Assembly: GCF_022458985.1 (NCBI RefSeq)
Contig: NC_061774.1
Location: 11,336,616 to 11,400,615, forward strand
Source of the DNA: Mugil cephalus
Taxonomy: Eukaryota > Chordata > Actinopteri > Mugiliformes > Mugilidae
Direction of reading: 5' to 3'
DNA length: 64,000 nucleotides
The position numbers and the translations under genes are program-made. Positions 9,980 through 21,574 of the stretch are shown here, in pieces. The notes under the pieces are model-generated. The model searched no databases, was not told the DNA's origin, and was given only the letters and a program-made list of their open reading frames with translations. Each line of letters starts with the position of its first letter. Within the stretch, counting starts at the first letter, position 1.

Positions 9980-12900
9980 ACCACCAGCACCTCTTGACAC
10001 ATAATATCTAATTTGTTTAAATAGGACCAAACCTACTAAACCCATGACAATGAAACATAGTGGTACAGCTCCAAAAAATAACATTACTTGATGACAAACA
10101 GATATTTCTTTTTATTAAATTATATGATCAGCATCCCAGGCATTGTAACAGACTGGATGCTGGTAGGTTTCTTTTTACCTTTGGACAATGCTAGGTTAGG
10201 TGTTTGCTACTGTTCTCAAACTTTTATTCCACTATTACGCACTAAGACCATATGGTATAGCTATAGCAGATGTATGGTGATCGGTATGAATGTTAAATGT
10301 TAATAACCAACACGTTCCCAGAGTGTCAAATACTGCTATTATGTCAAAGCCGCTGACGTCTCCTCTTCACGGCTTCATTCGTTTAGTTTGAGGCCTCAGA
10401 GCCACTTGGATCGTGGGTTTTTGGTTCAAATGGGTTAACATCGGAGTACATCACAACACCAAAGGGAGCCCCGTGCTTATCTCTGTGACGCCAGCCGCTT
10501 TGACAAAACAGCAGAATTTGACGCCCTGGGAATGAGAGCGACCTCTAATATTTCAACTACGAGGCCCATCTTGGCTATGGAGATACCACTTAGGGGCCTC
10601 AAGAACTTGCTTTTGTTTTCTGCTGCAAATTTCCGATGAAGAGTCTGATCACGGTGACAACAACAGAAAGTAATTTACTTTTTTTTTTATTTATATTTCT
10701 TCTCAGTAATCATATTTTCAGTGCCAAAATGTTGAAATATTCCTTTACGTAACTTAACCTGAAGACAAAGTTCAGACATACAGTGATTTCCTCCTGGAAA
10801 ACTAACAGATTTCTTTTCAGAATGAATCTAAATGAATCTTGTCATGTGTTTGCAATGTATCTTAGATGATATGGCTAAAGGTTATAGATCATATCTATGC
10901 TATTTATTGAACAAGATGTCTATTTATTTTCCTCCAGTGTGAAAATACTGTATTGTAACTCAAAAGAGAATAAATACTAGCTTTTGTACAGAGCGTGGTG
11001 TTATTGGTCATTTGGGAATCCGCTGAGAGGAGAGAATAAAGAAATGCATATGGGATTTTTGTTTGCAATGGTTTTAGTTTTATAGGGATGGTTTCGGGTG
11101 ATTGGCACAAGGGGAGAGGAGTTTGGGGTCAGGGCGTTTCCTGAGAAACAAAGGCCGGCTCACATTCATAGCGCAAAAAAAAAAATAAAAAAAAAATAGA
11201 GCGAGAGAGGCGGGGTATGAGAGAGTTTTTATTTGTCTGTCCTGCTGAAAATTTACGATCTTTCCTTTCATCTCTGTCTTCCCACCTCCCGCTTTGCTTT
11301 CCTTTCTCAACGCATTATCTCACGAAGCTCCTCTTCCCCCAAAACACCACCCTGACCTGTGACAGTGGGGGATTTACATGAGCACAAACGGGCGCAGGTA
11401 CGAACACACCCCTCATAATCCCACCAACGGCCTCTTGTTGTGTCTGTGCATCGAGGCCGACAGTTGGCCTGTCTCTGTCACCGCCTCTACCCCTTATCGT
11501 TTTTTTTTGCACGTCCCTTATCTTCTGCAGTCTTTGGTCTCTTCCTCACCTGTTATCTCCCCCTCAACCCCCCCACCCCTCCTTTCTTTCTTGTTTGGCT
11601 TTATTGCCTGCGACTGCGCTTTTATCCCACGTTCTCTGCAGCTCTCCCTCTTTCTCTCTCCCTGTCTCTGGCTGCCTCTCCTCGCCCCGGGCCGGCTATT
11701 AAAGGATCAATGAGAATCTCCCTTCCCATCACCTCCGAGGTACACACCTGCACGCAACCGCACGCTCCCGCCCTGGAACAAACGCACGCACGCACAGCCC
11801 CGAACGCACAAATGCAAGAGCACATACGAGCCTGAAAGCAGAACAGGAAGTGACTTATATGGGAGGTGGACGGCTGCATTGTCGTCGTCATCGGGCACTC
11901 ATGACTAAGTGCCGCAGAGGGTTAACGGTGACAGAGGCATTACACATGCAGTATATACACACACACGCAAATACACGGGGGCTGTGTATTTTTTGCATTC
12001 AGTAAGCAGTGACTGAGGGGCCGCCAGTAGTCGACAAAGGCGTCTTTGTGTGGACCTCGTGTGTGTGTGCGTTTATCTGTGTGTGTGTGTGTATTGTTTG
12101 CCCCTGTGTGGGCTTGCGAGCGCAGCACGTGTGTGAATCATTATCTCTATGTGTCAGAACTTTGGTGGAATGAGGCTTGTCATGCATAGCTATCTAACAG
12201 CCATCACTCACTGTTGTCTCCCTCTCCCTGCCTGCCTCTCACTGTCAGTGAAGCGGAGACAAATTGCTGTAACTAATACGTAACAGGATAGCTGAGCCCT
12301 GTTAGGATGACTCAGCTGGCAAGTGCTTCGATAAGAGCAGATAGAGAGTGACAAGGCATCGACATTATTGGCTTGTTTGGTCTATCAGGCAGCTGCTGAC
12401 GGAGGAGCCGACAGGCCTTTTTTGAGTCTGATTGACGGGCTGTGATCTAATACAGAGGAGCAGTTGCGTTGCAGGCCATCTTGTCGGAGAACATTTATTT
12501 GCTCTCGGAGAGCTCTTCTCCTCCTTTTTTTTTGTTTCTGGCTCTCCTGCTCCTTGTGCTTCTCTACACTCCAGCCTGAAACTCCAGGTCTTAAAGGGAA
12601 AAAGGAAAACGCAGAGGTTTTTCCCTTTTCCCTTCCCCTTCGTCAGATGGGAAATCGTTGGCACGGGAACAAGATTCTTCAAGTTCAATAATTCATTTAA
12701 TGATCAACTGCAATATAAAAGAATGAATAAAACGCTTCAACATATAAAACTGAAAGCAGAGTACAAGTATTATTCTATAAACGAGCCCTTCCAAGCAACG
12801 AAATTCGGGCTATATTTCTATGTAGTAACATAGTTTCTCATTGATTCATTATTCATCTTGTCAGAATAAGACGGCTTCAGCCAAACAAAGCTGCGTCATG

Positions 12901-13589
12901 ATCTGTGGTCCGGTCTCATCCATACAAATCCACTTCCTGGTTCATTTCCTTTCATCAAATACACGTTCCACCGTTCACTTTACGATCGTGTTACATGAGA
13001 TGTAATATTTGTTAGTATAATCACGTTTCCAAAATCCTGTGTGTAAGTATTTCAAATACTTGGATGTCCTGATTATCGACCGGCCTTCAGTAATGAAATA
13101 TTTCCCATCAGCCTCAGCCCCTTGGGTTTTAACAGAGGGCTTTTTAGGGCTGAATCTCCACTAAGCTATGCGGTGCTTCTTTTGACATATCTGGATCCAT
13201 TTTTGAAGAATGGAGCCACTGTGCTTCATTGTTTCCTTTCCGTGTTGAAATCTGAATTATTGATGCTCTTATTCACGCTGCTGAGGGTTTTGTTTTTTTT
13301 ACCCTCCTCTCAGTATTTATCTACAGGGGAGATTCACTTATTTTCATGCAGAAAAAAAGATTTGATTTAAAAAAAATAAAAAAAAATGAAAACTTCTCCC
13401 AGGACAGATCTGCAGGACACTTGTTGGATTAGTAGAACTAAGAAGAAGAAGAACAGAAGTCCACGCAGACAACATTCAACAGGATTTCTGGGTCACATTT
13501 TGATTTCGGTGTGTGTGTGATCGCATCATTTAGGCTGACAGGCGGACAGAAAATCTGGTGTACTCCTTTAAGATACACAGATGCGTTAA

Positions 13590-14320
13590 TCGAGCTCTTC
13601 TCGGACCTCCTCTTCCTCCCCGTCCGTCTGTCTTTCTCCAGTTTGCTCTCAGTGACTTTTTTGTTTCCCGATCGTCTTTCCATATGTCCGTCCTCCTCCC
13701 GTCGCCCTGTCCACATATGTGCCATCCTCCCTGACCGCGCGAGCGGCCATTTTGTATCATTTTCGAGACACTTTCGCCTCATTTTCACCCCACGTGTCCC
13801 CTTCTCTCTGCTACAATCAAACCCTTTCACGCTTCCCCTCAAATTCCCTCGGCCACCCCCGCGCTCCCTCCATCTTTTTCCATCTGTCTATCTCCCTCTC
13901 TCTCTCTCTCTCCCTTTCTCGTCTCTCCCTCCCTCTCTGTTCTGCTCACCTGCAGCACATAAAAATTCCTCTTTTCTTTCTCCAGAGAATAGTTCAGTCA
14001 CTCAGGGATTTACTGCATTCCTCTATGCTTTCTCTCCCCCTTTGTCTCCATATCTGTCTCCCCTTGTTTCCTTCCACTTTGGCAGCGCTGCACACCGTTT
14101 GATTCCCGTCCACTGTCTTTGTCACACGTTTGTATCCCTCTCTAAGTCCCCCTGTGTTTTCTTTCTCCATCCTTTCCTGTCTTTATAATAACGCTCACTA
14201 ATCCCGAACCTGTTGTTTCCACGTCCCCACCCTGAATTTTCCTTTTCTCTCCAGCACCCACTCTACCTGCTCCACCTGGCCTCTCCCTCCTGCTGGGTTT
14301 CTGCCATGAGCTGGAACATC
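13590..14320. repeat. Pyrimidine-rich low-complexity region
   Basis: Dense CT and CCCT words, including a CT microsatellite around 13889-13912. The composition keeps long open frames on both strands, for example 13511-14188. Their translations are Ser/Leu/Pro or Arg/Gly biased and match nothing, so they are compositional artefacts. Confidence 0.6.
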
Positions 14321-14844
14321 CCGCCTCCACTTACTTAGCTGGAGGGCACAGGGTTGGGCTTGCAGCTTCCCACCGCCACTTTTTTTTTTTTTTTTGGGTT
14401 GGTGGGGGTGGAGGCAGAGGGGCGCTCCAGGGCCCGGGGCCTGGGATGAGGCTGATTTATGAGTTAATCAATCGGTCGTCCGTGTGAGTGAGCAAAACCG
14501 CAGAGGTGTGCGAGCGCTTTCATGTCACTGTCTGTGCTTGTTGACTTACTCCCGCAGGAAAACACCGAGAGCTGTCACTCCCCATGTTATTCAGCTGCTC
14601 GACATGTTTTCAAAAGCAATTAGGGAGAATTGGGGCTGCGCGCTCATTCATCTGATGGTTGAATGGGTAGTACGTGTGGATGTCGGCGTAAGGTTGAGCG
14701 GCTGTTTTACTGGAGCCTTAAGTAAAGACTCTACAGACAGACGAAGGAAAACAGCCTTCACAGTTTTACTGATTCATGTTTACATCTCCACTCCAGCTAC
14801 AGCGCGTTTGAATGCAAATAAATTAATGATACTGTCATTTGCGT

Positions 14845-14863
14845 GTATATATATATATATATT
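14845..14863. repeat. AT microsatellite
   Basis: About nine TA units in intergenic DNA. Confidence 0.8.
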
Positions 14864-14995
14864 TTACATGGCTTACGTTTGGAGAGAAATGATTTAGCCA
14901 AATTATCCCAATATTCACTCCAGCCTTTGCTCCGGTTTTTTAAGTTCTTAGAAGATGACGTTTGACTATTCCACCTGATAGATGATGGAAGCTGT

Positions 14996-15036
14996 TGTAA
15001 AGGAGTGGTAACGAGAGTCAACACCACTCCTTTACA
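14996..15036. repeat. Perfect 14-bp inverted repeat (hairpin)
   Basis: TGTAAAGGAGTGGT at 14996-15009 is the exact reverse complement of 15023-15036, with a 13-base loop. The words GATGATG (14981-14987) and CATCATC (15035-15041) extend the pairing beyond a bulge on the left arm. It does not coincide with any repeat I recognise. Confidence 0.7.
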
Positions 15037-15639
15037 TCATCTCTCACGCTTGGCAAGTTACGCACAATTAGCTCATGTGCCGACAGTTTCTGTCCGTCGG
15101 TCTGATAACAAGAACTTCCTGACTCCACTACCAAGAAATGACCTGTTATTTATTCTAACTGATTATTGATTCTCAGTGGGATTACAAGTTCCAGCAACTT
15201 TTTTACATGAAGGGCCATTCGATGCCGTGCTTTTAGAAACGTGAGGAGGAAGAGTGTGGCAATAAAGGGCGAGGCGACTTGACAGGAAATTAACAGAAGA
15301 GGGGGAGGTGAGGAAATCCACAAGCACACAGTGACGGGACCCAAAGACGGGAAGTTATCTCCAACGCAAGGTGGTCAATGTAAAATTAACATACGACTCA
15401 CCAATGCACCTTCAGAAACAGGGATATTTGACTGTTTGTACAATATGCTGGACAATGGTGGACTTTTGGAAATCACAGGCATGGGCATATTTTAGTTTTA
15501 ACCTTTGTCTCAAACTTAAGTTTAGCCTGGGAAAAAACTAAAATAAATAAAATTGTTCTTGGCATTTTATTCTCAATAGAGAAGACCAGGACTTCTGTCT
15601 TCTTTCATCTTCTTGTCTGGGATTGTATTTTATGATGTG

Positions 15640-15902
15640 TACACTACAGGCCAAAATTTTGGAAGCAACTTCAAGTTTCTGTTCACAATGCTATTCTTAA
15701 AAAAAAGCCTGAGTTATATGTATTTTGGGATGTATTTTCTGCACCATCAGGCTTTGTTTTAAATGATATGAACCATTTTCCTCAATTTACCTTTAGGTGT
15801 ACATTGATGTCACCAGACCGTTCCTGAATGAATGTCAGAAAAAGATAAGGAGGGTTTAGGTTTAGGGATTGAGAGGATTTGCAAGAGTCACAACTTCAGT
15901 GG

Positions 15903-15935
<33 letters not shown>

Positions 15936-16172
15936 CATAAAAAAAAACTCTTTAACTCTTTGGCTTTTGAGAATCTGCGTACAAATATCTCTTGTGAAAC
16001 GAATTCCTCGTATATGCCATGATGTTGTTAAAGCCAGAGTAGCTCAAATATGTGATAATTATAGTAAAAATGTCTTCTGTTAAGTTACTCTTCATATAAA
16101 GTATATAAAATGAAACTATGATCTTTAATGTGCAAATGTGATCTTGCTTCCAAACTTTTGGCCTGTAGCGTA
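15640..16172. mobile_element. Tc1/mariner-type miniature element (MITE)
   Basis: A 533-bp segment bounded by TA dinucleotides with matching terminal inverted repeats of about 27 bases. The left end reads CACTACAGGCCAAAATTTTG and the right end, reverse-complemented, reads CGCTACAGGCCAAAAGTTTG; both continue GAAGCAA. TA flanks and this kind of terminus are typical of Tc1/mariner derivatives. The interior has no transposase, a long A run at about 15908-15936 and low coding potential. It would have been mobilised only in trans and looks old, given the arm mismatches. Confidence 0.75.
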
Positions 16173-18710
16173 TATGGAAAAGAGAAAACAAGCCGGAGCT
16201 ACGTCAAAGGAGGGAGAATGGTCGAGACAAGTCAGAGCCAGATGACAAACAGATGACAGAGGAGACGTGGTGGCATCTAATGTGTCTGATAACCGACGTC
16301 AATCCAGGCGAAAGCACAAATGTGAAACAGAGGGCGACGCAGGCACCCGAACACCTCGGCACCTTTGTTCCCACAGCCGTCCTGAGGTGATTCAAGCAAC
16401 TTTAGACAAGAACTTCCCACCGCGCATTTGTTTTGCTCATTTTATGACAATCTTATTCCTCCTCATCCCTCGTAAAAATTTCACCTATGATTAATGGCTG
16501 CAGTTGGAGTGTTTGAGCGAAAAGATTTTTCTTTTTTTTCCCTTTTCTGTTCCCCGAGGCTTTGAGTGGGAGTCAATGAGGCGTTTTACATGTTGCCATG
16601 TCGCGGTCTACGTTACATGTTTGACGTGTCACGGTTTGTTAGAGACTAAAACGCCTGTTTTGGACCAGCTGTCCACCCACACAGGGAGGACTTACAGCGC
16701 TCTCTCAAGCTCTTTCTTTCTCTATCTCTCTCGCCAACACACACACACACACACACATGCACACATTTATCCCGTGACCTGAAAATGAGAGAATGGTGCG
16801 AAAGGTAAATAGAAAGCTTTTAAACTGTCTGCGGGACACACAAAGACAGGAGATTATGGAAGAACTACAGACTCCCTCACATGTACACACAGTCGCACAC
16901 TTGTTTTTGTCACTTAGGACGAGACATTACATTCACGCTCTGGAGATCTACCATAATCCTAACAACGACATGCCACAGCCTCGCCTCAAGCTTGAAAATA
17001 ACTGTTGGGATTTTCTATAAATTGCATGAAATGTTGGCACAAATTTTGCCTTTTAATAACCAGACAGAAGCCGACGCAGATATTATTCAGACCATTTTGA
17101 GTAAAATTTGCACAAAAATGTCAAGCTCAATTTTAAATAGATGTTAGCAGATTCAGCATGAGCAACCACCAGGATTGTGACTTAAGTCGAAATTGTTTGA
17201 GTGATGACTAATTGATTGCTGGTTTTGTCTTTAATGGGTTTTGTAGATAAAATACAGACAAGTGTGATCTTTATTTAAACCGACTTTAGCCTGTAATCTG
17301 TACCCAATGATTGAGTGGTTTATCTTTCCTGGATTTCTACCCAGATTTGACATGATTCATCACCACAACACCAAATGATAGGACCAAAAAAAACAAAAAA
17401 CAAAAAAGTGTTTTGTCTCCACATGACTCACACTCTTCTTAAAACACACAGACACAACACACATTTCTTCGGACACACATTCTCCTCTTTTGCTTTTCCT
17501 ACATTCTCACAACCCCTTGACCACCTTTTCTTCTCCCACCGTGCACCGTTTCGAAAGACAGAACCAAATATTTTTTTTTGTTCCAGGCCTGGAAAGTACA
17601 CAGGGGCATATCTTTTTACGGTCTCAAAAACCCCACGGTAATACAATGCAGTTTCTTCATTCCGTCACGCTGTCTGAGTTTTCTTTAATTTCTTTGCGGT
17701 CCTTCACCGTTGGAGTACATTAGGACGAGACTGGACCAAAATAAACTAAAGCGAGGCATGTTTGTGTCTGCCTGGAAGCTCAGATAATGATGAGCAACGG
17801 AGGAAAGTTTAGGGGAAGAGAAGGAGCTCTGAATGAATGGGTGGTTTTGCTTCACATCTGAAACCTGCGCAATAACCATCACTGCAGATATCCAAAGACT
17901 CCCTAATTCTCTCCATGACTGTAGCTTGAATCCAAAAAGTGTTTTACTTTTTGGATGCAAAAAAAAAAATAAATAAAAATTTTTACAGCTGCCATGCAAC
18001 CCTGCCATGCAAGTATTTACTGCTTGAAGCAAGAACATTCAAAGGGCTCCAGAAAAAGTTGTTTTGATCAGTTCATGCTTTCATGTTTGGTTTGCTTGGT
18101 AGATGGAACAAAGATCAGATGCACTGGTGAGTTTCGCCCTGGGATCCTTTAGCTCTGTGTGACAGTCAAATTTAATTCCTCTGCAAAATAACGAGTGACT
18201 GGAATTAGATTTTGCGCAACGTGGCACGGCTTGATTGACATATTCTAGAATCAAATCAAAGTGCTGACAGCTGGGACTGATTTCCCACAACTGTTGTGGT
18301 TTAGGGACACAGAGATGAACGAATGAGACAGCAAATACAAAAAAATAAAAAATAAAACATAGTAAAACAGAGAAAGTTTTTTATATAATTTTAAAGTAAG
18401 AATGCCCCCCCACCCCCTTCTTTACATAACGTGACATTATTATTTGAGGCTTGGGTGCTATTTGTTTTCTATTAACATGACTGTTGGGATTTTTGACTGG
18501 AGAGGAAATTGAAGTTTACCACATAGATGCTCAGATGAAGCTGTTCTACCGTCTACAGTTACAGACAAGCTGGCAGGAAAGTCATTTTCATATGGTGTCC
18601 ATTTTCTCATTAGTCCAACGTAAACGTGTAACAGTTGTTGAAGTTTCGAGCCCTAAAGCTGCACTGGTTAATTTTTCTGGCCGCTTGGAGGCAGCATAAC
18701 ACGTTAATCT
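16173..18710. other. Intergenic DNA (part 2)
   Basis: Nothing coding was recognised. A CA microsatellite lies at about 16735-16757. The remainder is AT-rich unique-looking sequence with short A runs near 17388-17405 and 17960-17980. Confidence 0.4.
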
Positions 18711-19066
18711 TTTATTCATTCATTCATTCTTTTCCTGTAACTGTTTGTCCTCTGGAGGGTCACGGGGGCGCTGGAGCATAGCCCAGCTGTCACTGGTCGA
18801 GGGGTAGGGTATACATTGGACAGGCCATCGCAGGACTAACACAGAGACAGACAACCATTCACACATCTATGGCAAATTTAGAATCATCAATTATCCTAAC
18901 GGGCATGTCTTTGGATGGTGGGAGGAAACCCATACAGAACCCACGCAGACACAGGGGAAATATGTAAACTCCACACAGAAAGGCCCCAGTTGGCCGGTGG
19001 ATTTAACCCAGAACTTTCTTGCAGTGAGGCATCAGTGCTAAACACCACCACACCACAGTGTAGCCC
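18711..19066 (+). repeat. Fish-wide interspersed repeat
   Basis: Begins with a CATT microsatellite. The diagnostic order of words follows: CTGGAGCATAGCCCAGCTGTC, ACAGAGACAGACAACCATTC, ATGTCTTTGGATGGTGGGAG, AACCCACGCAGACACAGGG, AAACTCCACACAGAAAGGCC. It closes with a degenerate TTGCAGTGAGGCATCAGTGC and a CACCACACCAC tail. This roughly 330-bp consensus is among the most abundant interspersed repeats of teleost genomes. Its transposon class is left open here. Confidence 0.8.
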
Positions 19067-19239
19067 AACATGTTAACATTAGGTTGAAACATTTGGTTTC
19101 TTGTCCCAGTGACCAGTTCCATCACTGAGGAATTACCAGGCTTTTTTAGTACTAACTTTGTCTGTCACATCCCACTGTCATCATTGTGCCATCGGGCAAA
19201 TGTAGAGCAACGTGGTTCAGTTTGGTTTAAAGAAACTAG

Positions 19240-19560
19240 GCTGTGGACCTACGTTCTAACCCTATGCTCTTTATATGTGGTAGTGACCGAAAGTCCTTCC
19301 TAATGAGGCTGGGCTCAGCCTTAGAGAAGGAGTTCGTACATCCAGAGGAAGCTTGGAGTAGAACCACCAGCATCTGGGGAGGACGCTTCCTGAACGGCAC
19401 ACGTGTGCCGGACATTTGGGTTGAGACCCACCATTCCCTGGAGGGATTAAACATCTTGACTGGCCTGTAAACACCTTGGGATACCTAGACAGGAAGGCAC
19501 TGCTAGAGACAGGGATCACTGCAAAGTGGATGAAAATAGATGGAAAGGATGGAAACCATG
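19240..19560 (+). mobile_element. Rex3-like (RTE) LINE 3' end, truncated and decayed
   Basis: The segment contains GTAGTGACCGAAAG, GCTGGGCTCAGCCTTAGAGA, CATCCAGAGGAAGCTTGGAG and GACTGGCCTGTAAACACCTT. It ends in GATGG words. These correspond in order to the end of the reverse-transcriptase ORF and the GATG-type tail of Rex3/RTE elements of fish. Frameshifts and at least one internal deletion are evident, and no intact ORF remains. It is a 5'-truncated insertion immediately downstream of the interspersed repeat ending at 19066. Confidence 0.75.
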
Positions 19561-21543
19561 TGGTAGTATGTGTAGATTATATTTACGTGGACCGAATTAG
19601 AATTAAAAGGCCTCGTGATCAATACTCAATAATGTCTTACATTTCCGTTGAAAACAATGATGTTGGAATCTCCATTTAATATGATTATACTCATACTGAA
19701 GAAATAGTTTCCATGTAGCTACAATCTACCAACAGTAACATTGGTCCTTGTATCAAATAGCCACTTGAGCAGGACAGACATTCTGCAGTCATAGCCTCTT
19801 TCTGCATTAGACTGCCTCCCTGATCCTCTACAGTAACTCAGCGTCCTTACATGTCTCTACTCGGTACGAATGGAGATAACGACACACAATACTCGGACCC
19901 TGCCTCTGCTCAAATGCTGGGTAGTAATGTTGGGTAGATGTCCTAAGTTGTAAAGCTCTATACTTGAATAAAAAATGAAAAAAGACAGTCTGACAGTTCC
20001 TTACTCTGACACATTCAGCTTCAGTGGAGGTCAAAGTTTAAACTTGACTCAATCACTGCTGATTTTGAACCCAGCCACGAGGTTGCAACCCGCTTTAATT
20101 TTGGCCTTGCCCTCTCTAAAACTCCTTCAAAGACCAAGCATTCCTTCAGAGTAGCCGAGCACTTGGATTGTTAATTTTTTCCCTCTGTAAATTTTTCAAA
20201 AAGGACGAGTGAAGGAAATCGAGAATCCACCTGGGGCTGTTGGGACTGTAAATATGGAAGCGCGATGAGTGTGAGGAATGGTGAGAAGGGGATTCAGGGT
20301 TAAACGTGAAAATCAAGAACTCAAAAACACCCATACACGAAGATGTATTTTTCTAACCTACGCGAGACCCATCCTCGCATCTCCCTCTCTTAAGCTCTTG
20401 GTGGAGTTTCATTAAAGTATGCTTTTAAGTTAATGCATGATCTTATCACACATCTCCACTCGGCTCGGCTCCCTCTCTGCTTCTCTCGCTTCATTTGTTA
20501 TCACTTCTAATCTTCTTCTTCCTTCCACTGTGTCCCACAGTCTCTCTCAATCCACCCACCCCAACACACACACACACACACCTTTCGTCTCTCCCTTCGT
20601 TGTTCTCTGTCTGATTTACTCAGCCTGCTTCAAGGCACTCATTATCTACTTGAGGTGATGGTGTTCCTTAAAAGGCAGAAATAGAAGAAGGGCGAGAGGA
20701 GAGGGTAATACTTGAGGCCTGAGACACTAAGACCTCCACCATTCCCCTCTCATCCTTCAATCCATCTTTTGTTTTGCCTTTCGCTCCCATCCCTCCATCC
20801 AGAGTTAGTGTTACACCAGTAGGCCTGTCTCTTTCACTACTCGCCTTCTACATGTTTTCTTTCCCTGGCTCATCCATCATGTGCTGTCGCCGGCGGTTGT
20901 AACGCTGTTGTGTAATTATCTCATATTTATGCGAATATGCTTGTCCTGTAGTGCTGTTGGTTTTATGCACACTCAGGGTTGCTTCGACTCCATGTTTCCA
21001 AAGAGCTTCATGTCATAATTCAAGCCAGAGGGAGATTGGCCCAACGGTGCAGCGGGATGTCTTTGATTTCACACCGAACTCTGGTTGCTGTCATTTCAAG
21101 ACGGCAGGAGCTTTTATACAACATAAGTCGAATGTGCTAATCACTTTTAGGCACCTACTTGCTTCACAGGGTACAAATGCACCATAAGCAATTTACAGGA
21201 TACTTTTTATGGCTGGCCTTTTCTCACTGTGCAAACATGCAGTTTCAATTTGAGGAGGCACAGTGGGAGTCTAACCCCTAACCACAGCACGGCTAGTGCC
21301 ATGCTCTGCCCATTGAACTTCAGAGCTGGAGCGTGCAGGGAAGCAGCAGGGAGGGTAATCACAACCTACACACAATGCCCCTAAGGTCTAGATGCCCCTC
21401 AAAAGTATAACTCAGGCCACGTTCAGCCTGGACTACATTTTCACATCTTTTTTCAATTCTGACCAAAGTTGTATTAGTTATAAAAAAAAAAATATCTTCT
21501 CTCATGGAGGCTGTATCTTTCTTGCCAGAATACTGGGCTGCTG

Positions 21544-21574
<31 letters not shown>

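Larger units (their letters stand above)
9047..9995 (+). other. clcf1: clcf1 3' untranslated region
   Basis: Sequence after the TGA stop contains a TA dinucleotide run at 9102-9122 and no further coding signal. The first AATAAA on the plus strand, at 9974-9979, is a reasonable polyadenylation signal and would give a UTR of about 0.95 kb. The end has not been confirmed by transcript data. Confidence 0.5.
9996..15639. other. Intergenic DNA between clcf1 and slc43a1 (part 1)
   Basis: No coding exon was recognised. There are GT/CA-rich tracts near 12056-12092, a long pyrimidine-rich region at about 13590-14320 and an AT run at 14845-14863. There is also a strong inverted repeat at 14996-15036. 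The stretch 10330-10650 is free of simple repeats and of balanced composition. It could be regulatory, but nothing in the sequence proves this. Confidence 0.4.

Noticed and set aside
13511-14188. 225-residue plus-strand open frame
   Set aside because: It is produced by a CT-rich low-complexity tract; the translation is Ser/Leu/Pro/Phe-rich with no domain, and the opposite strand is similarly open.
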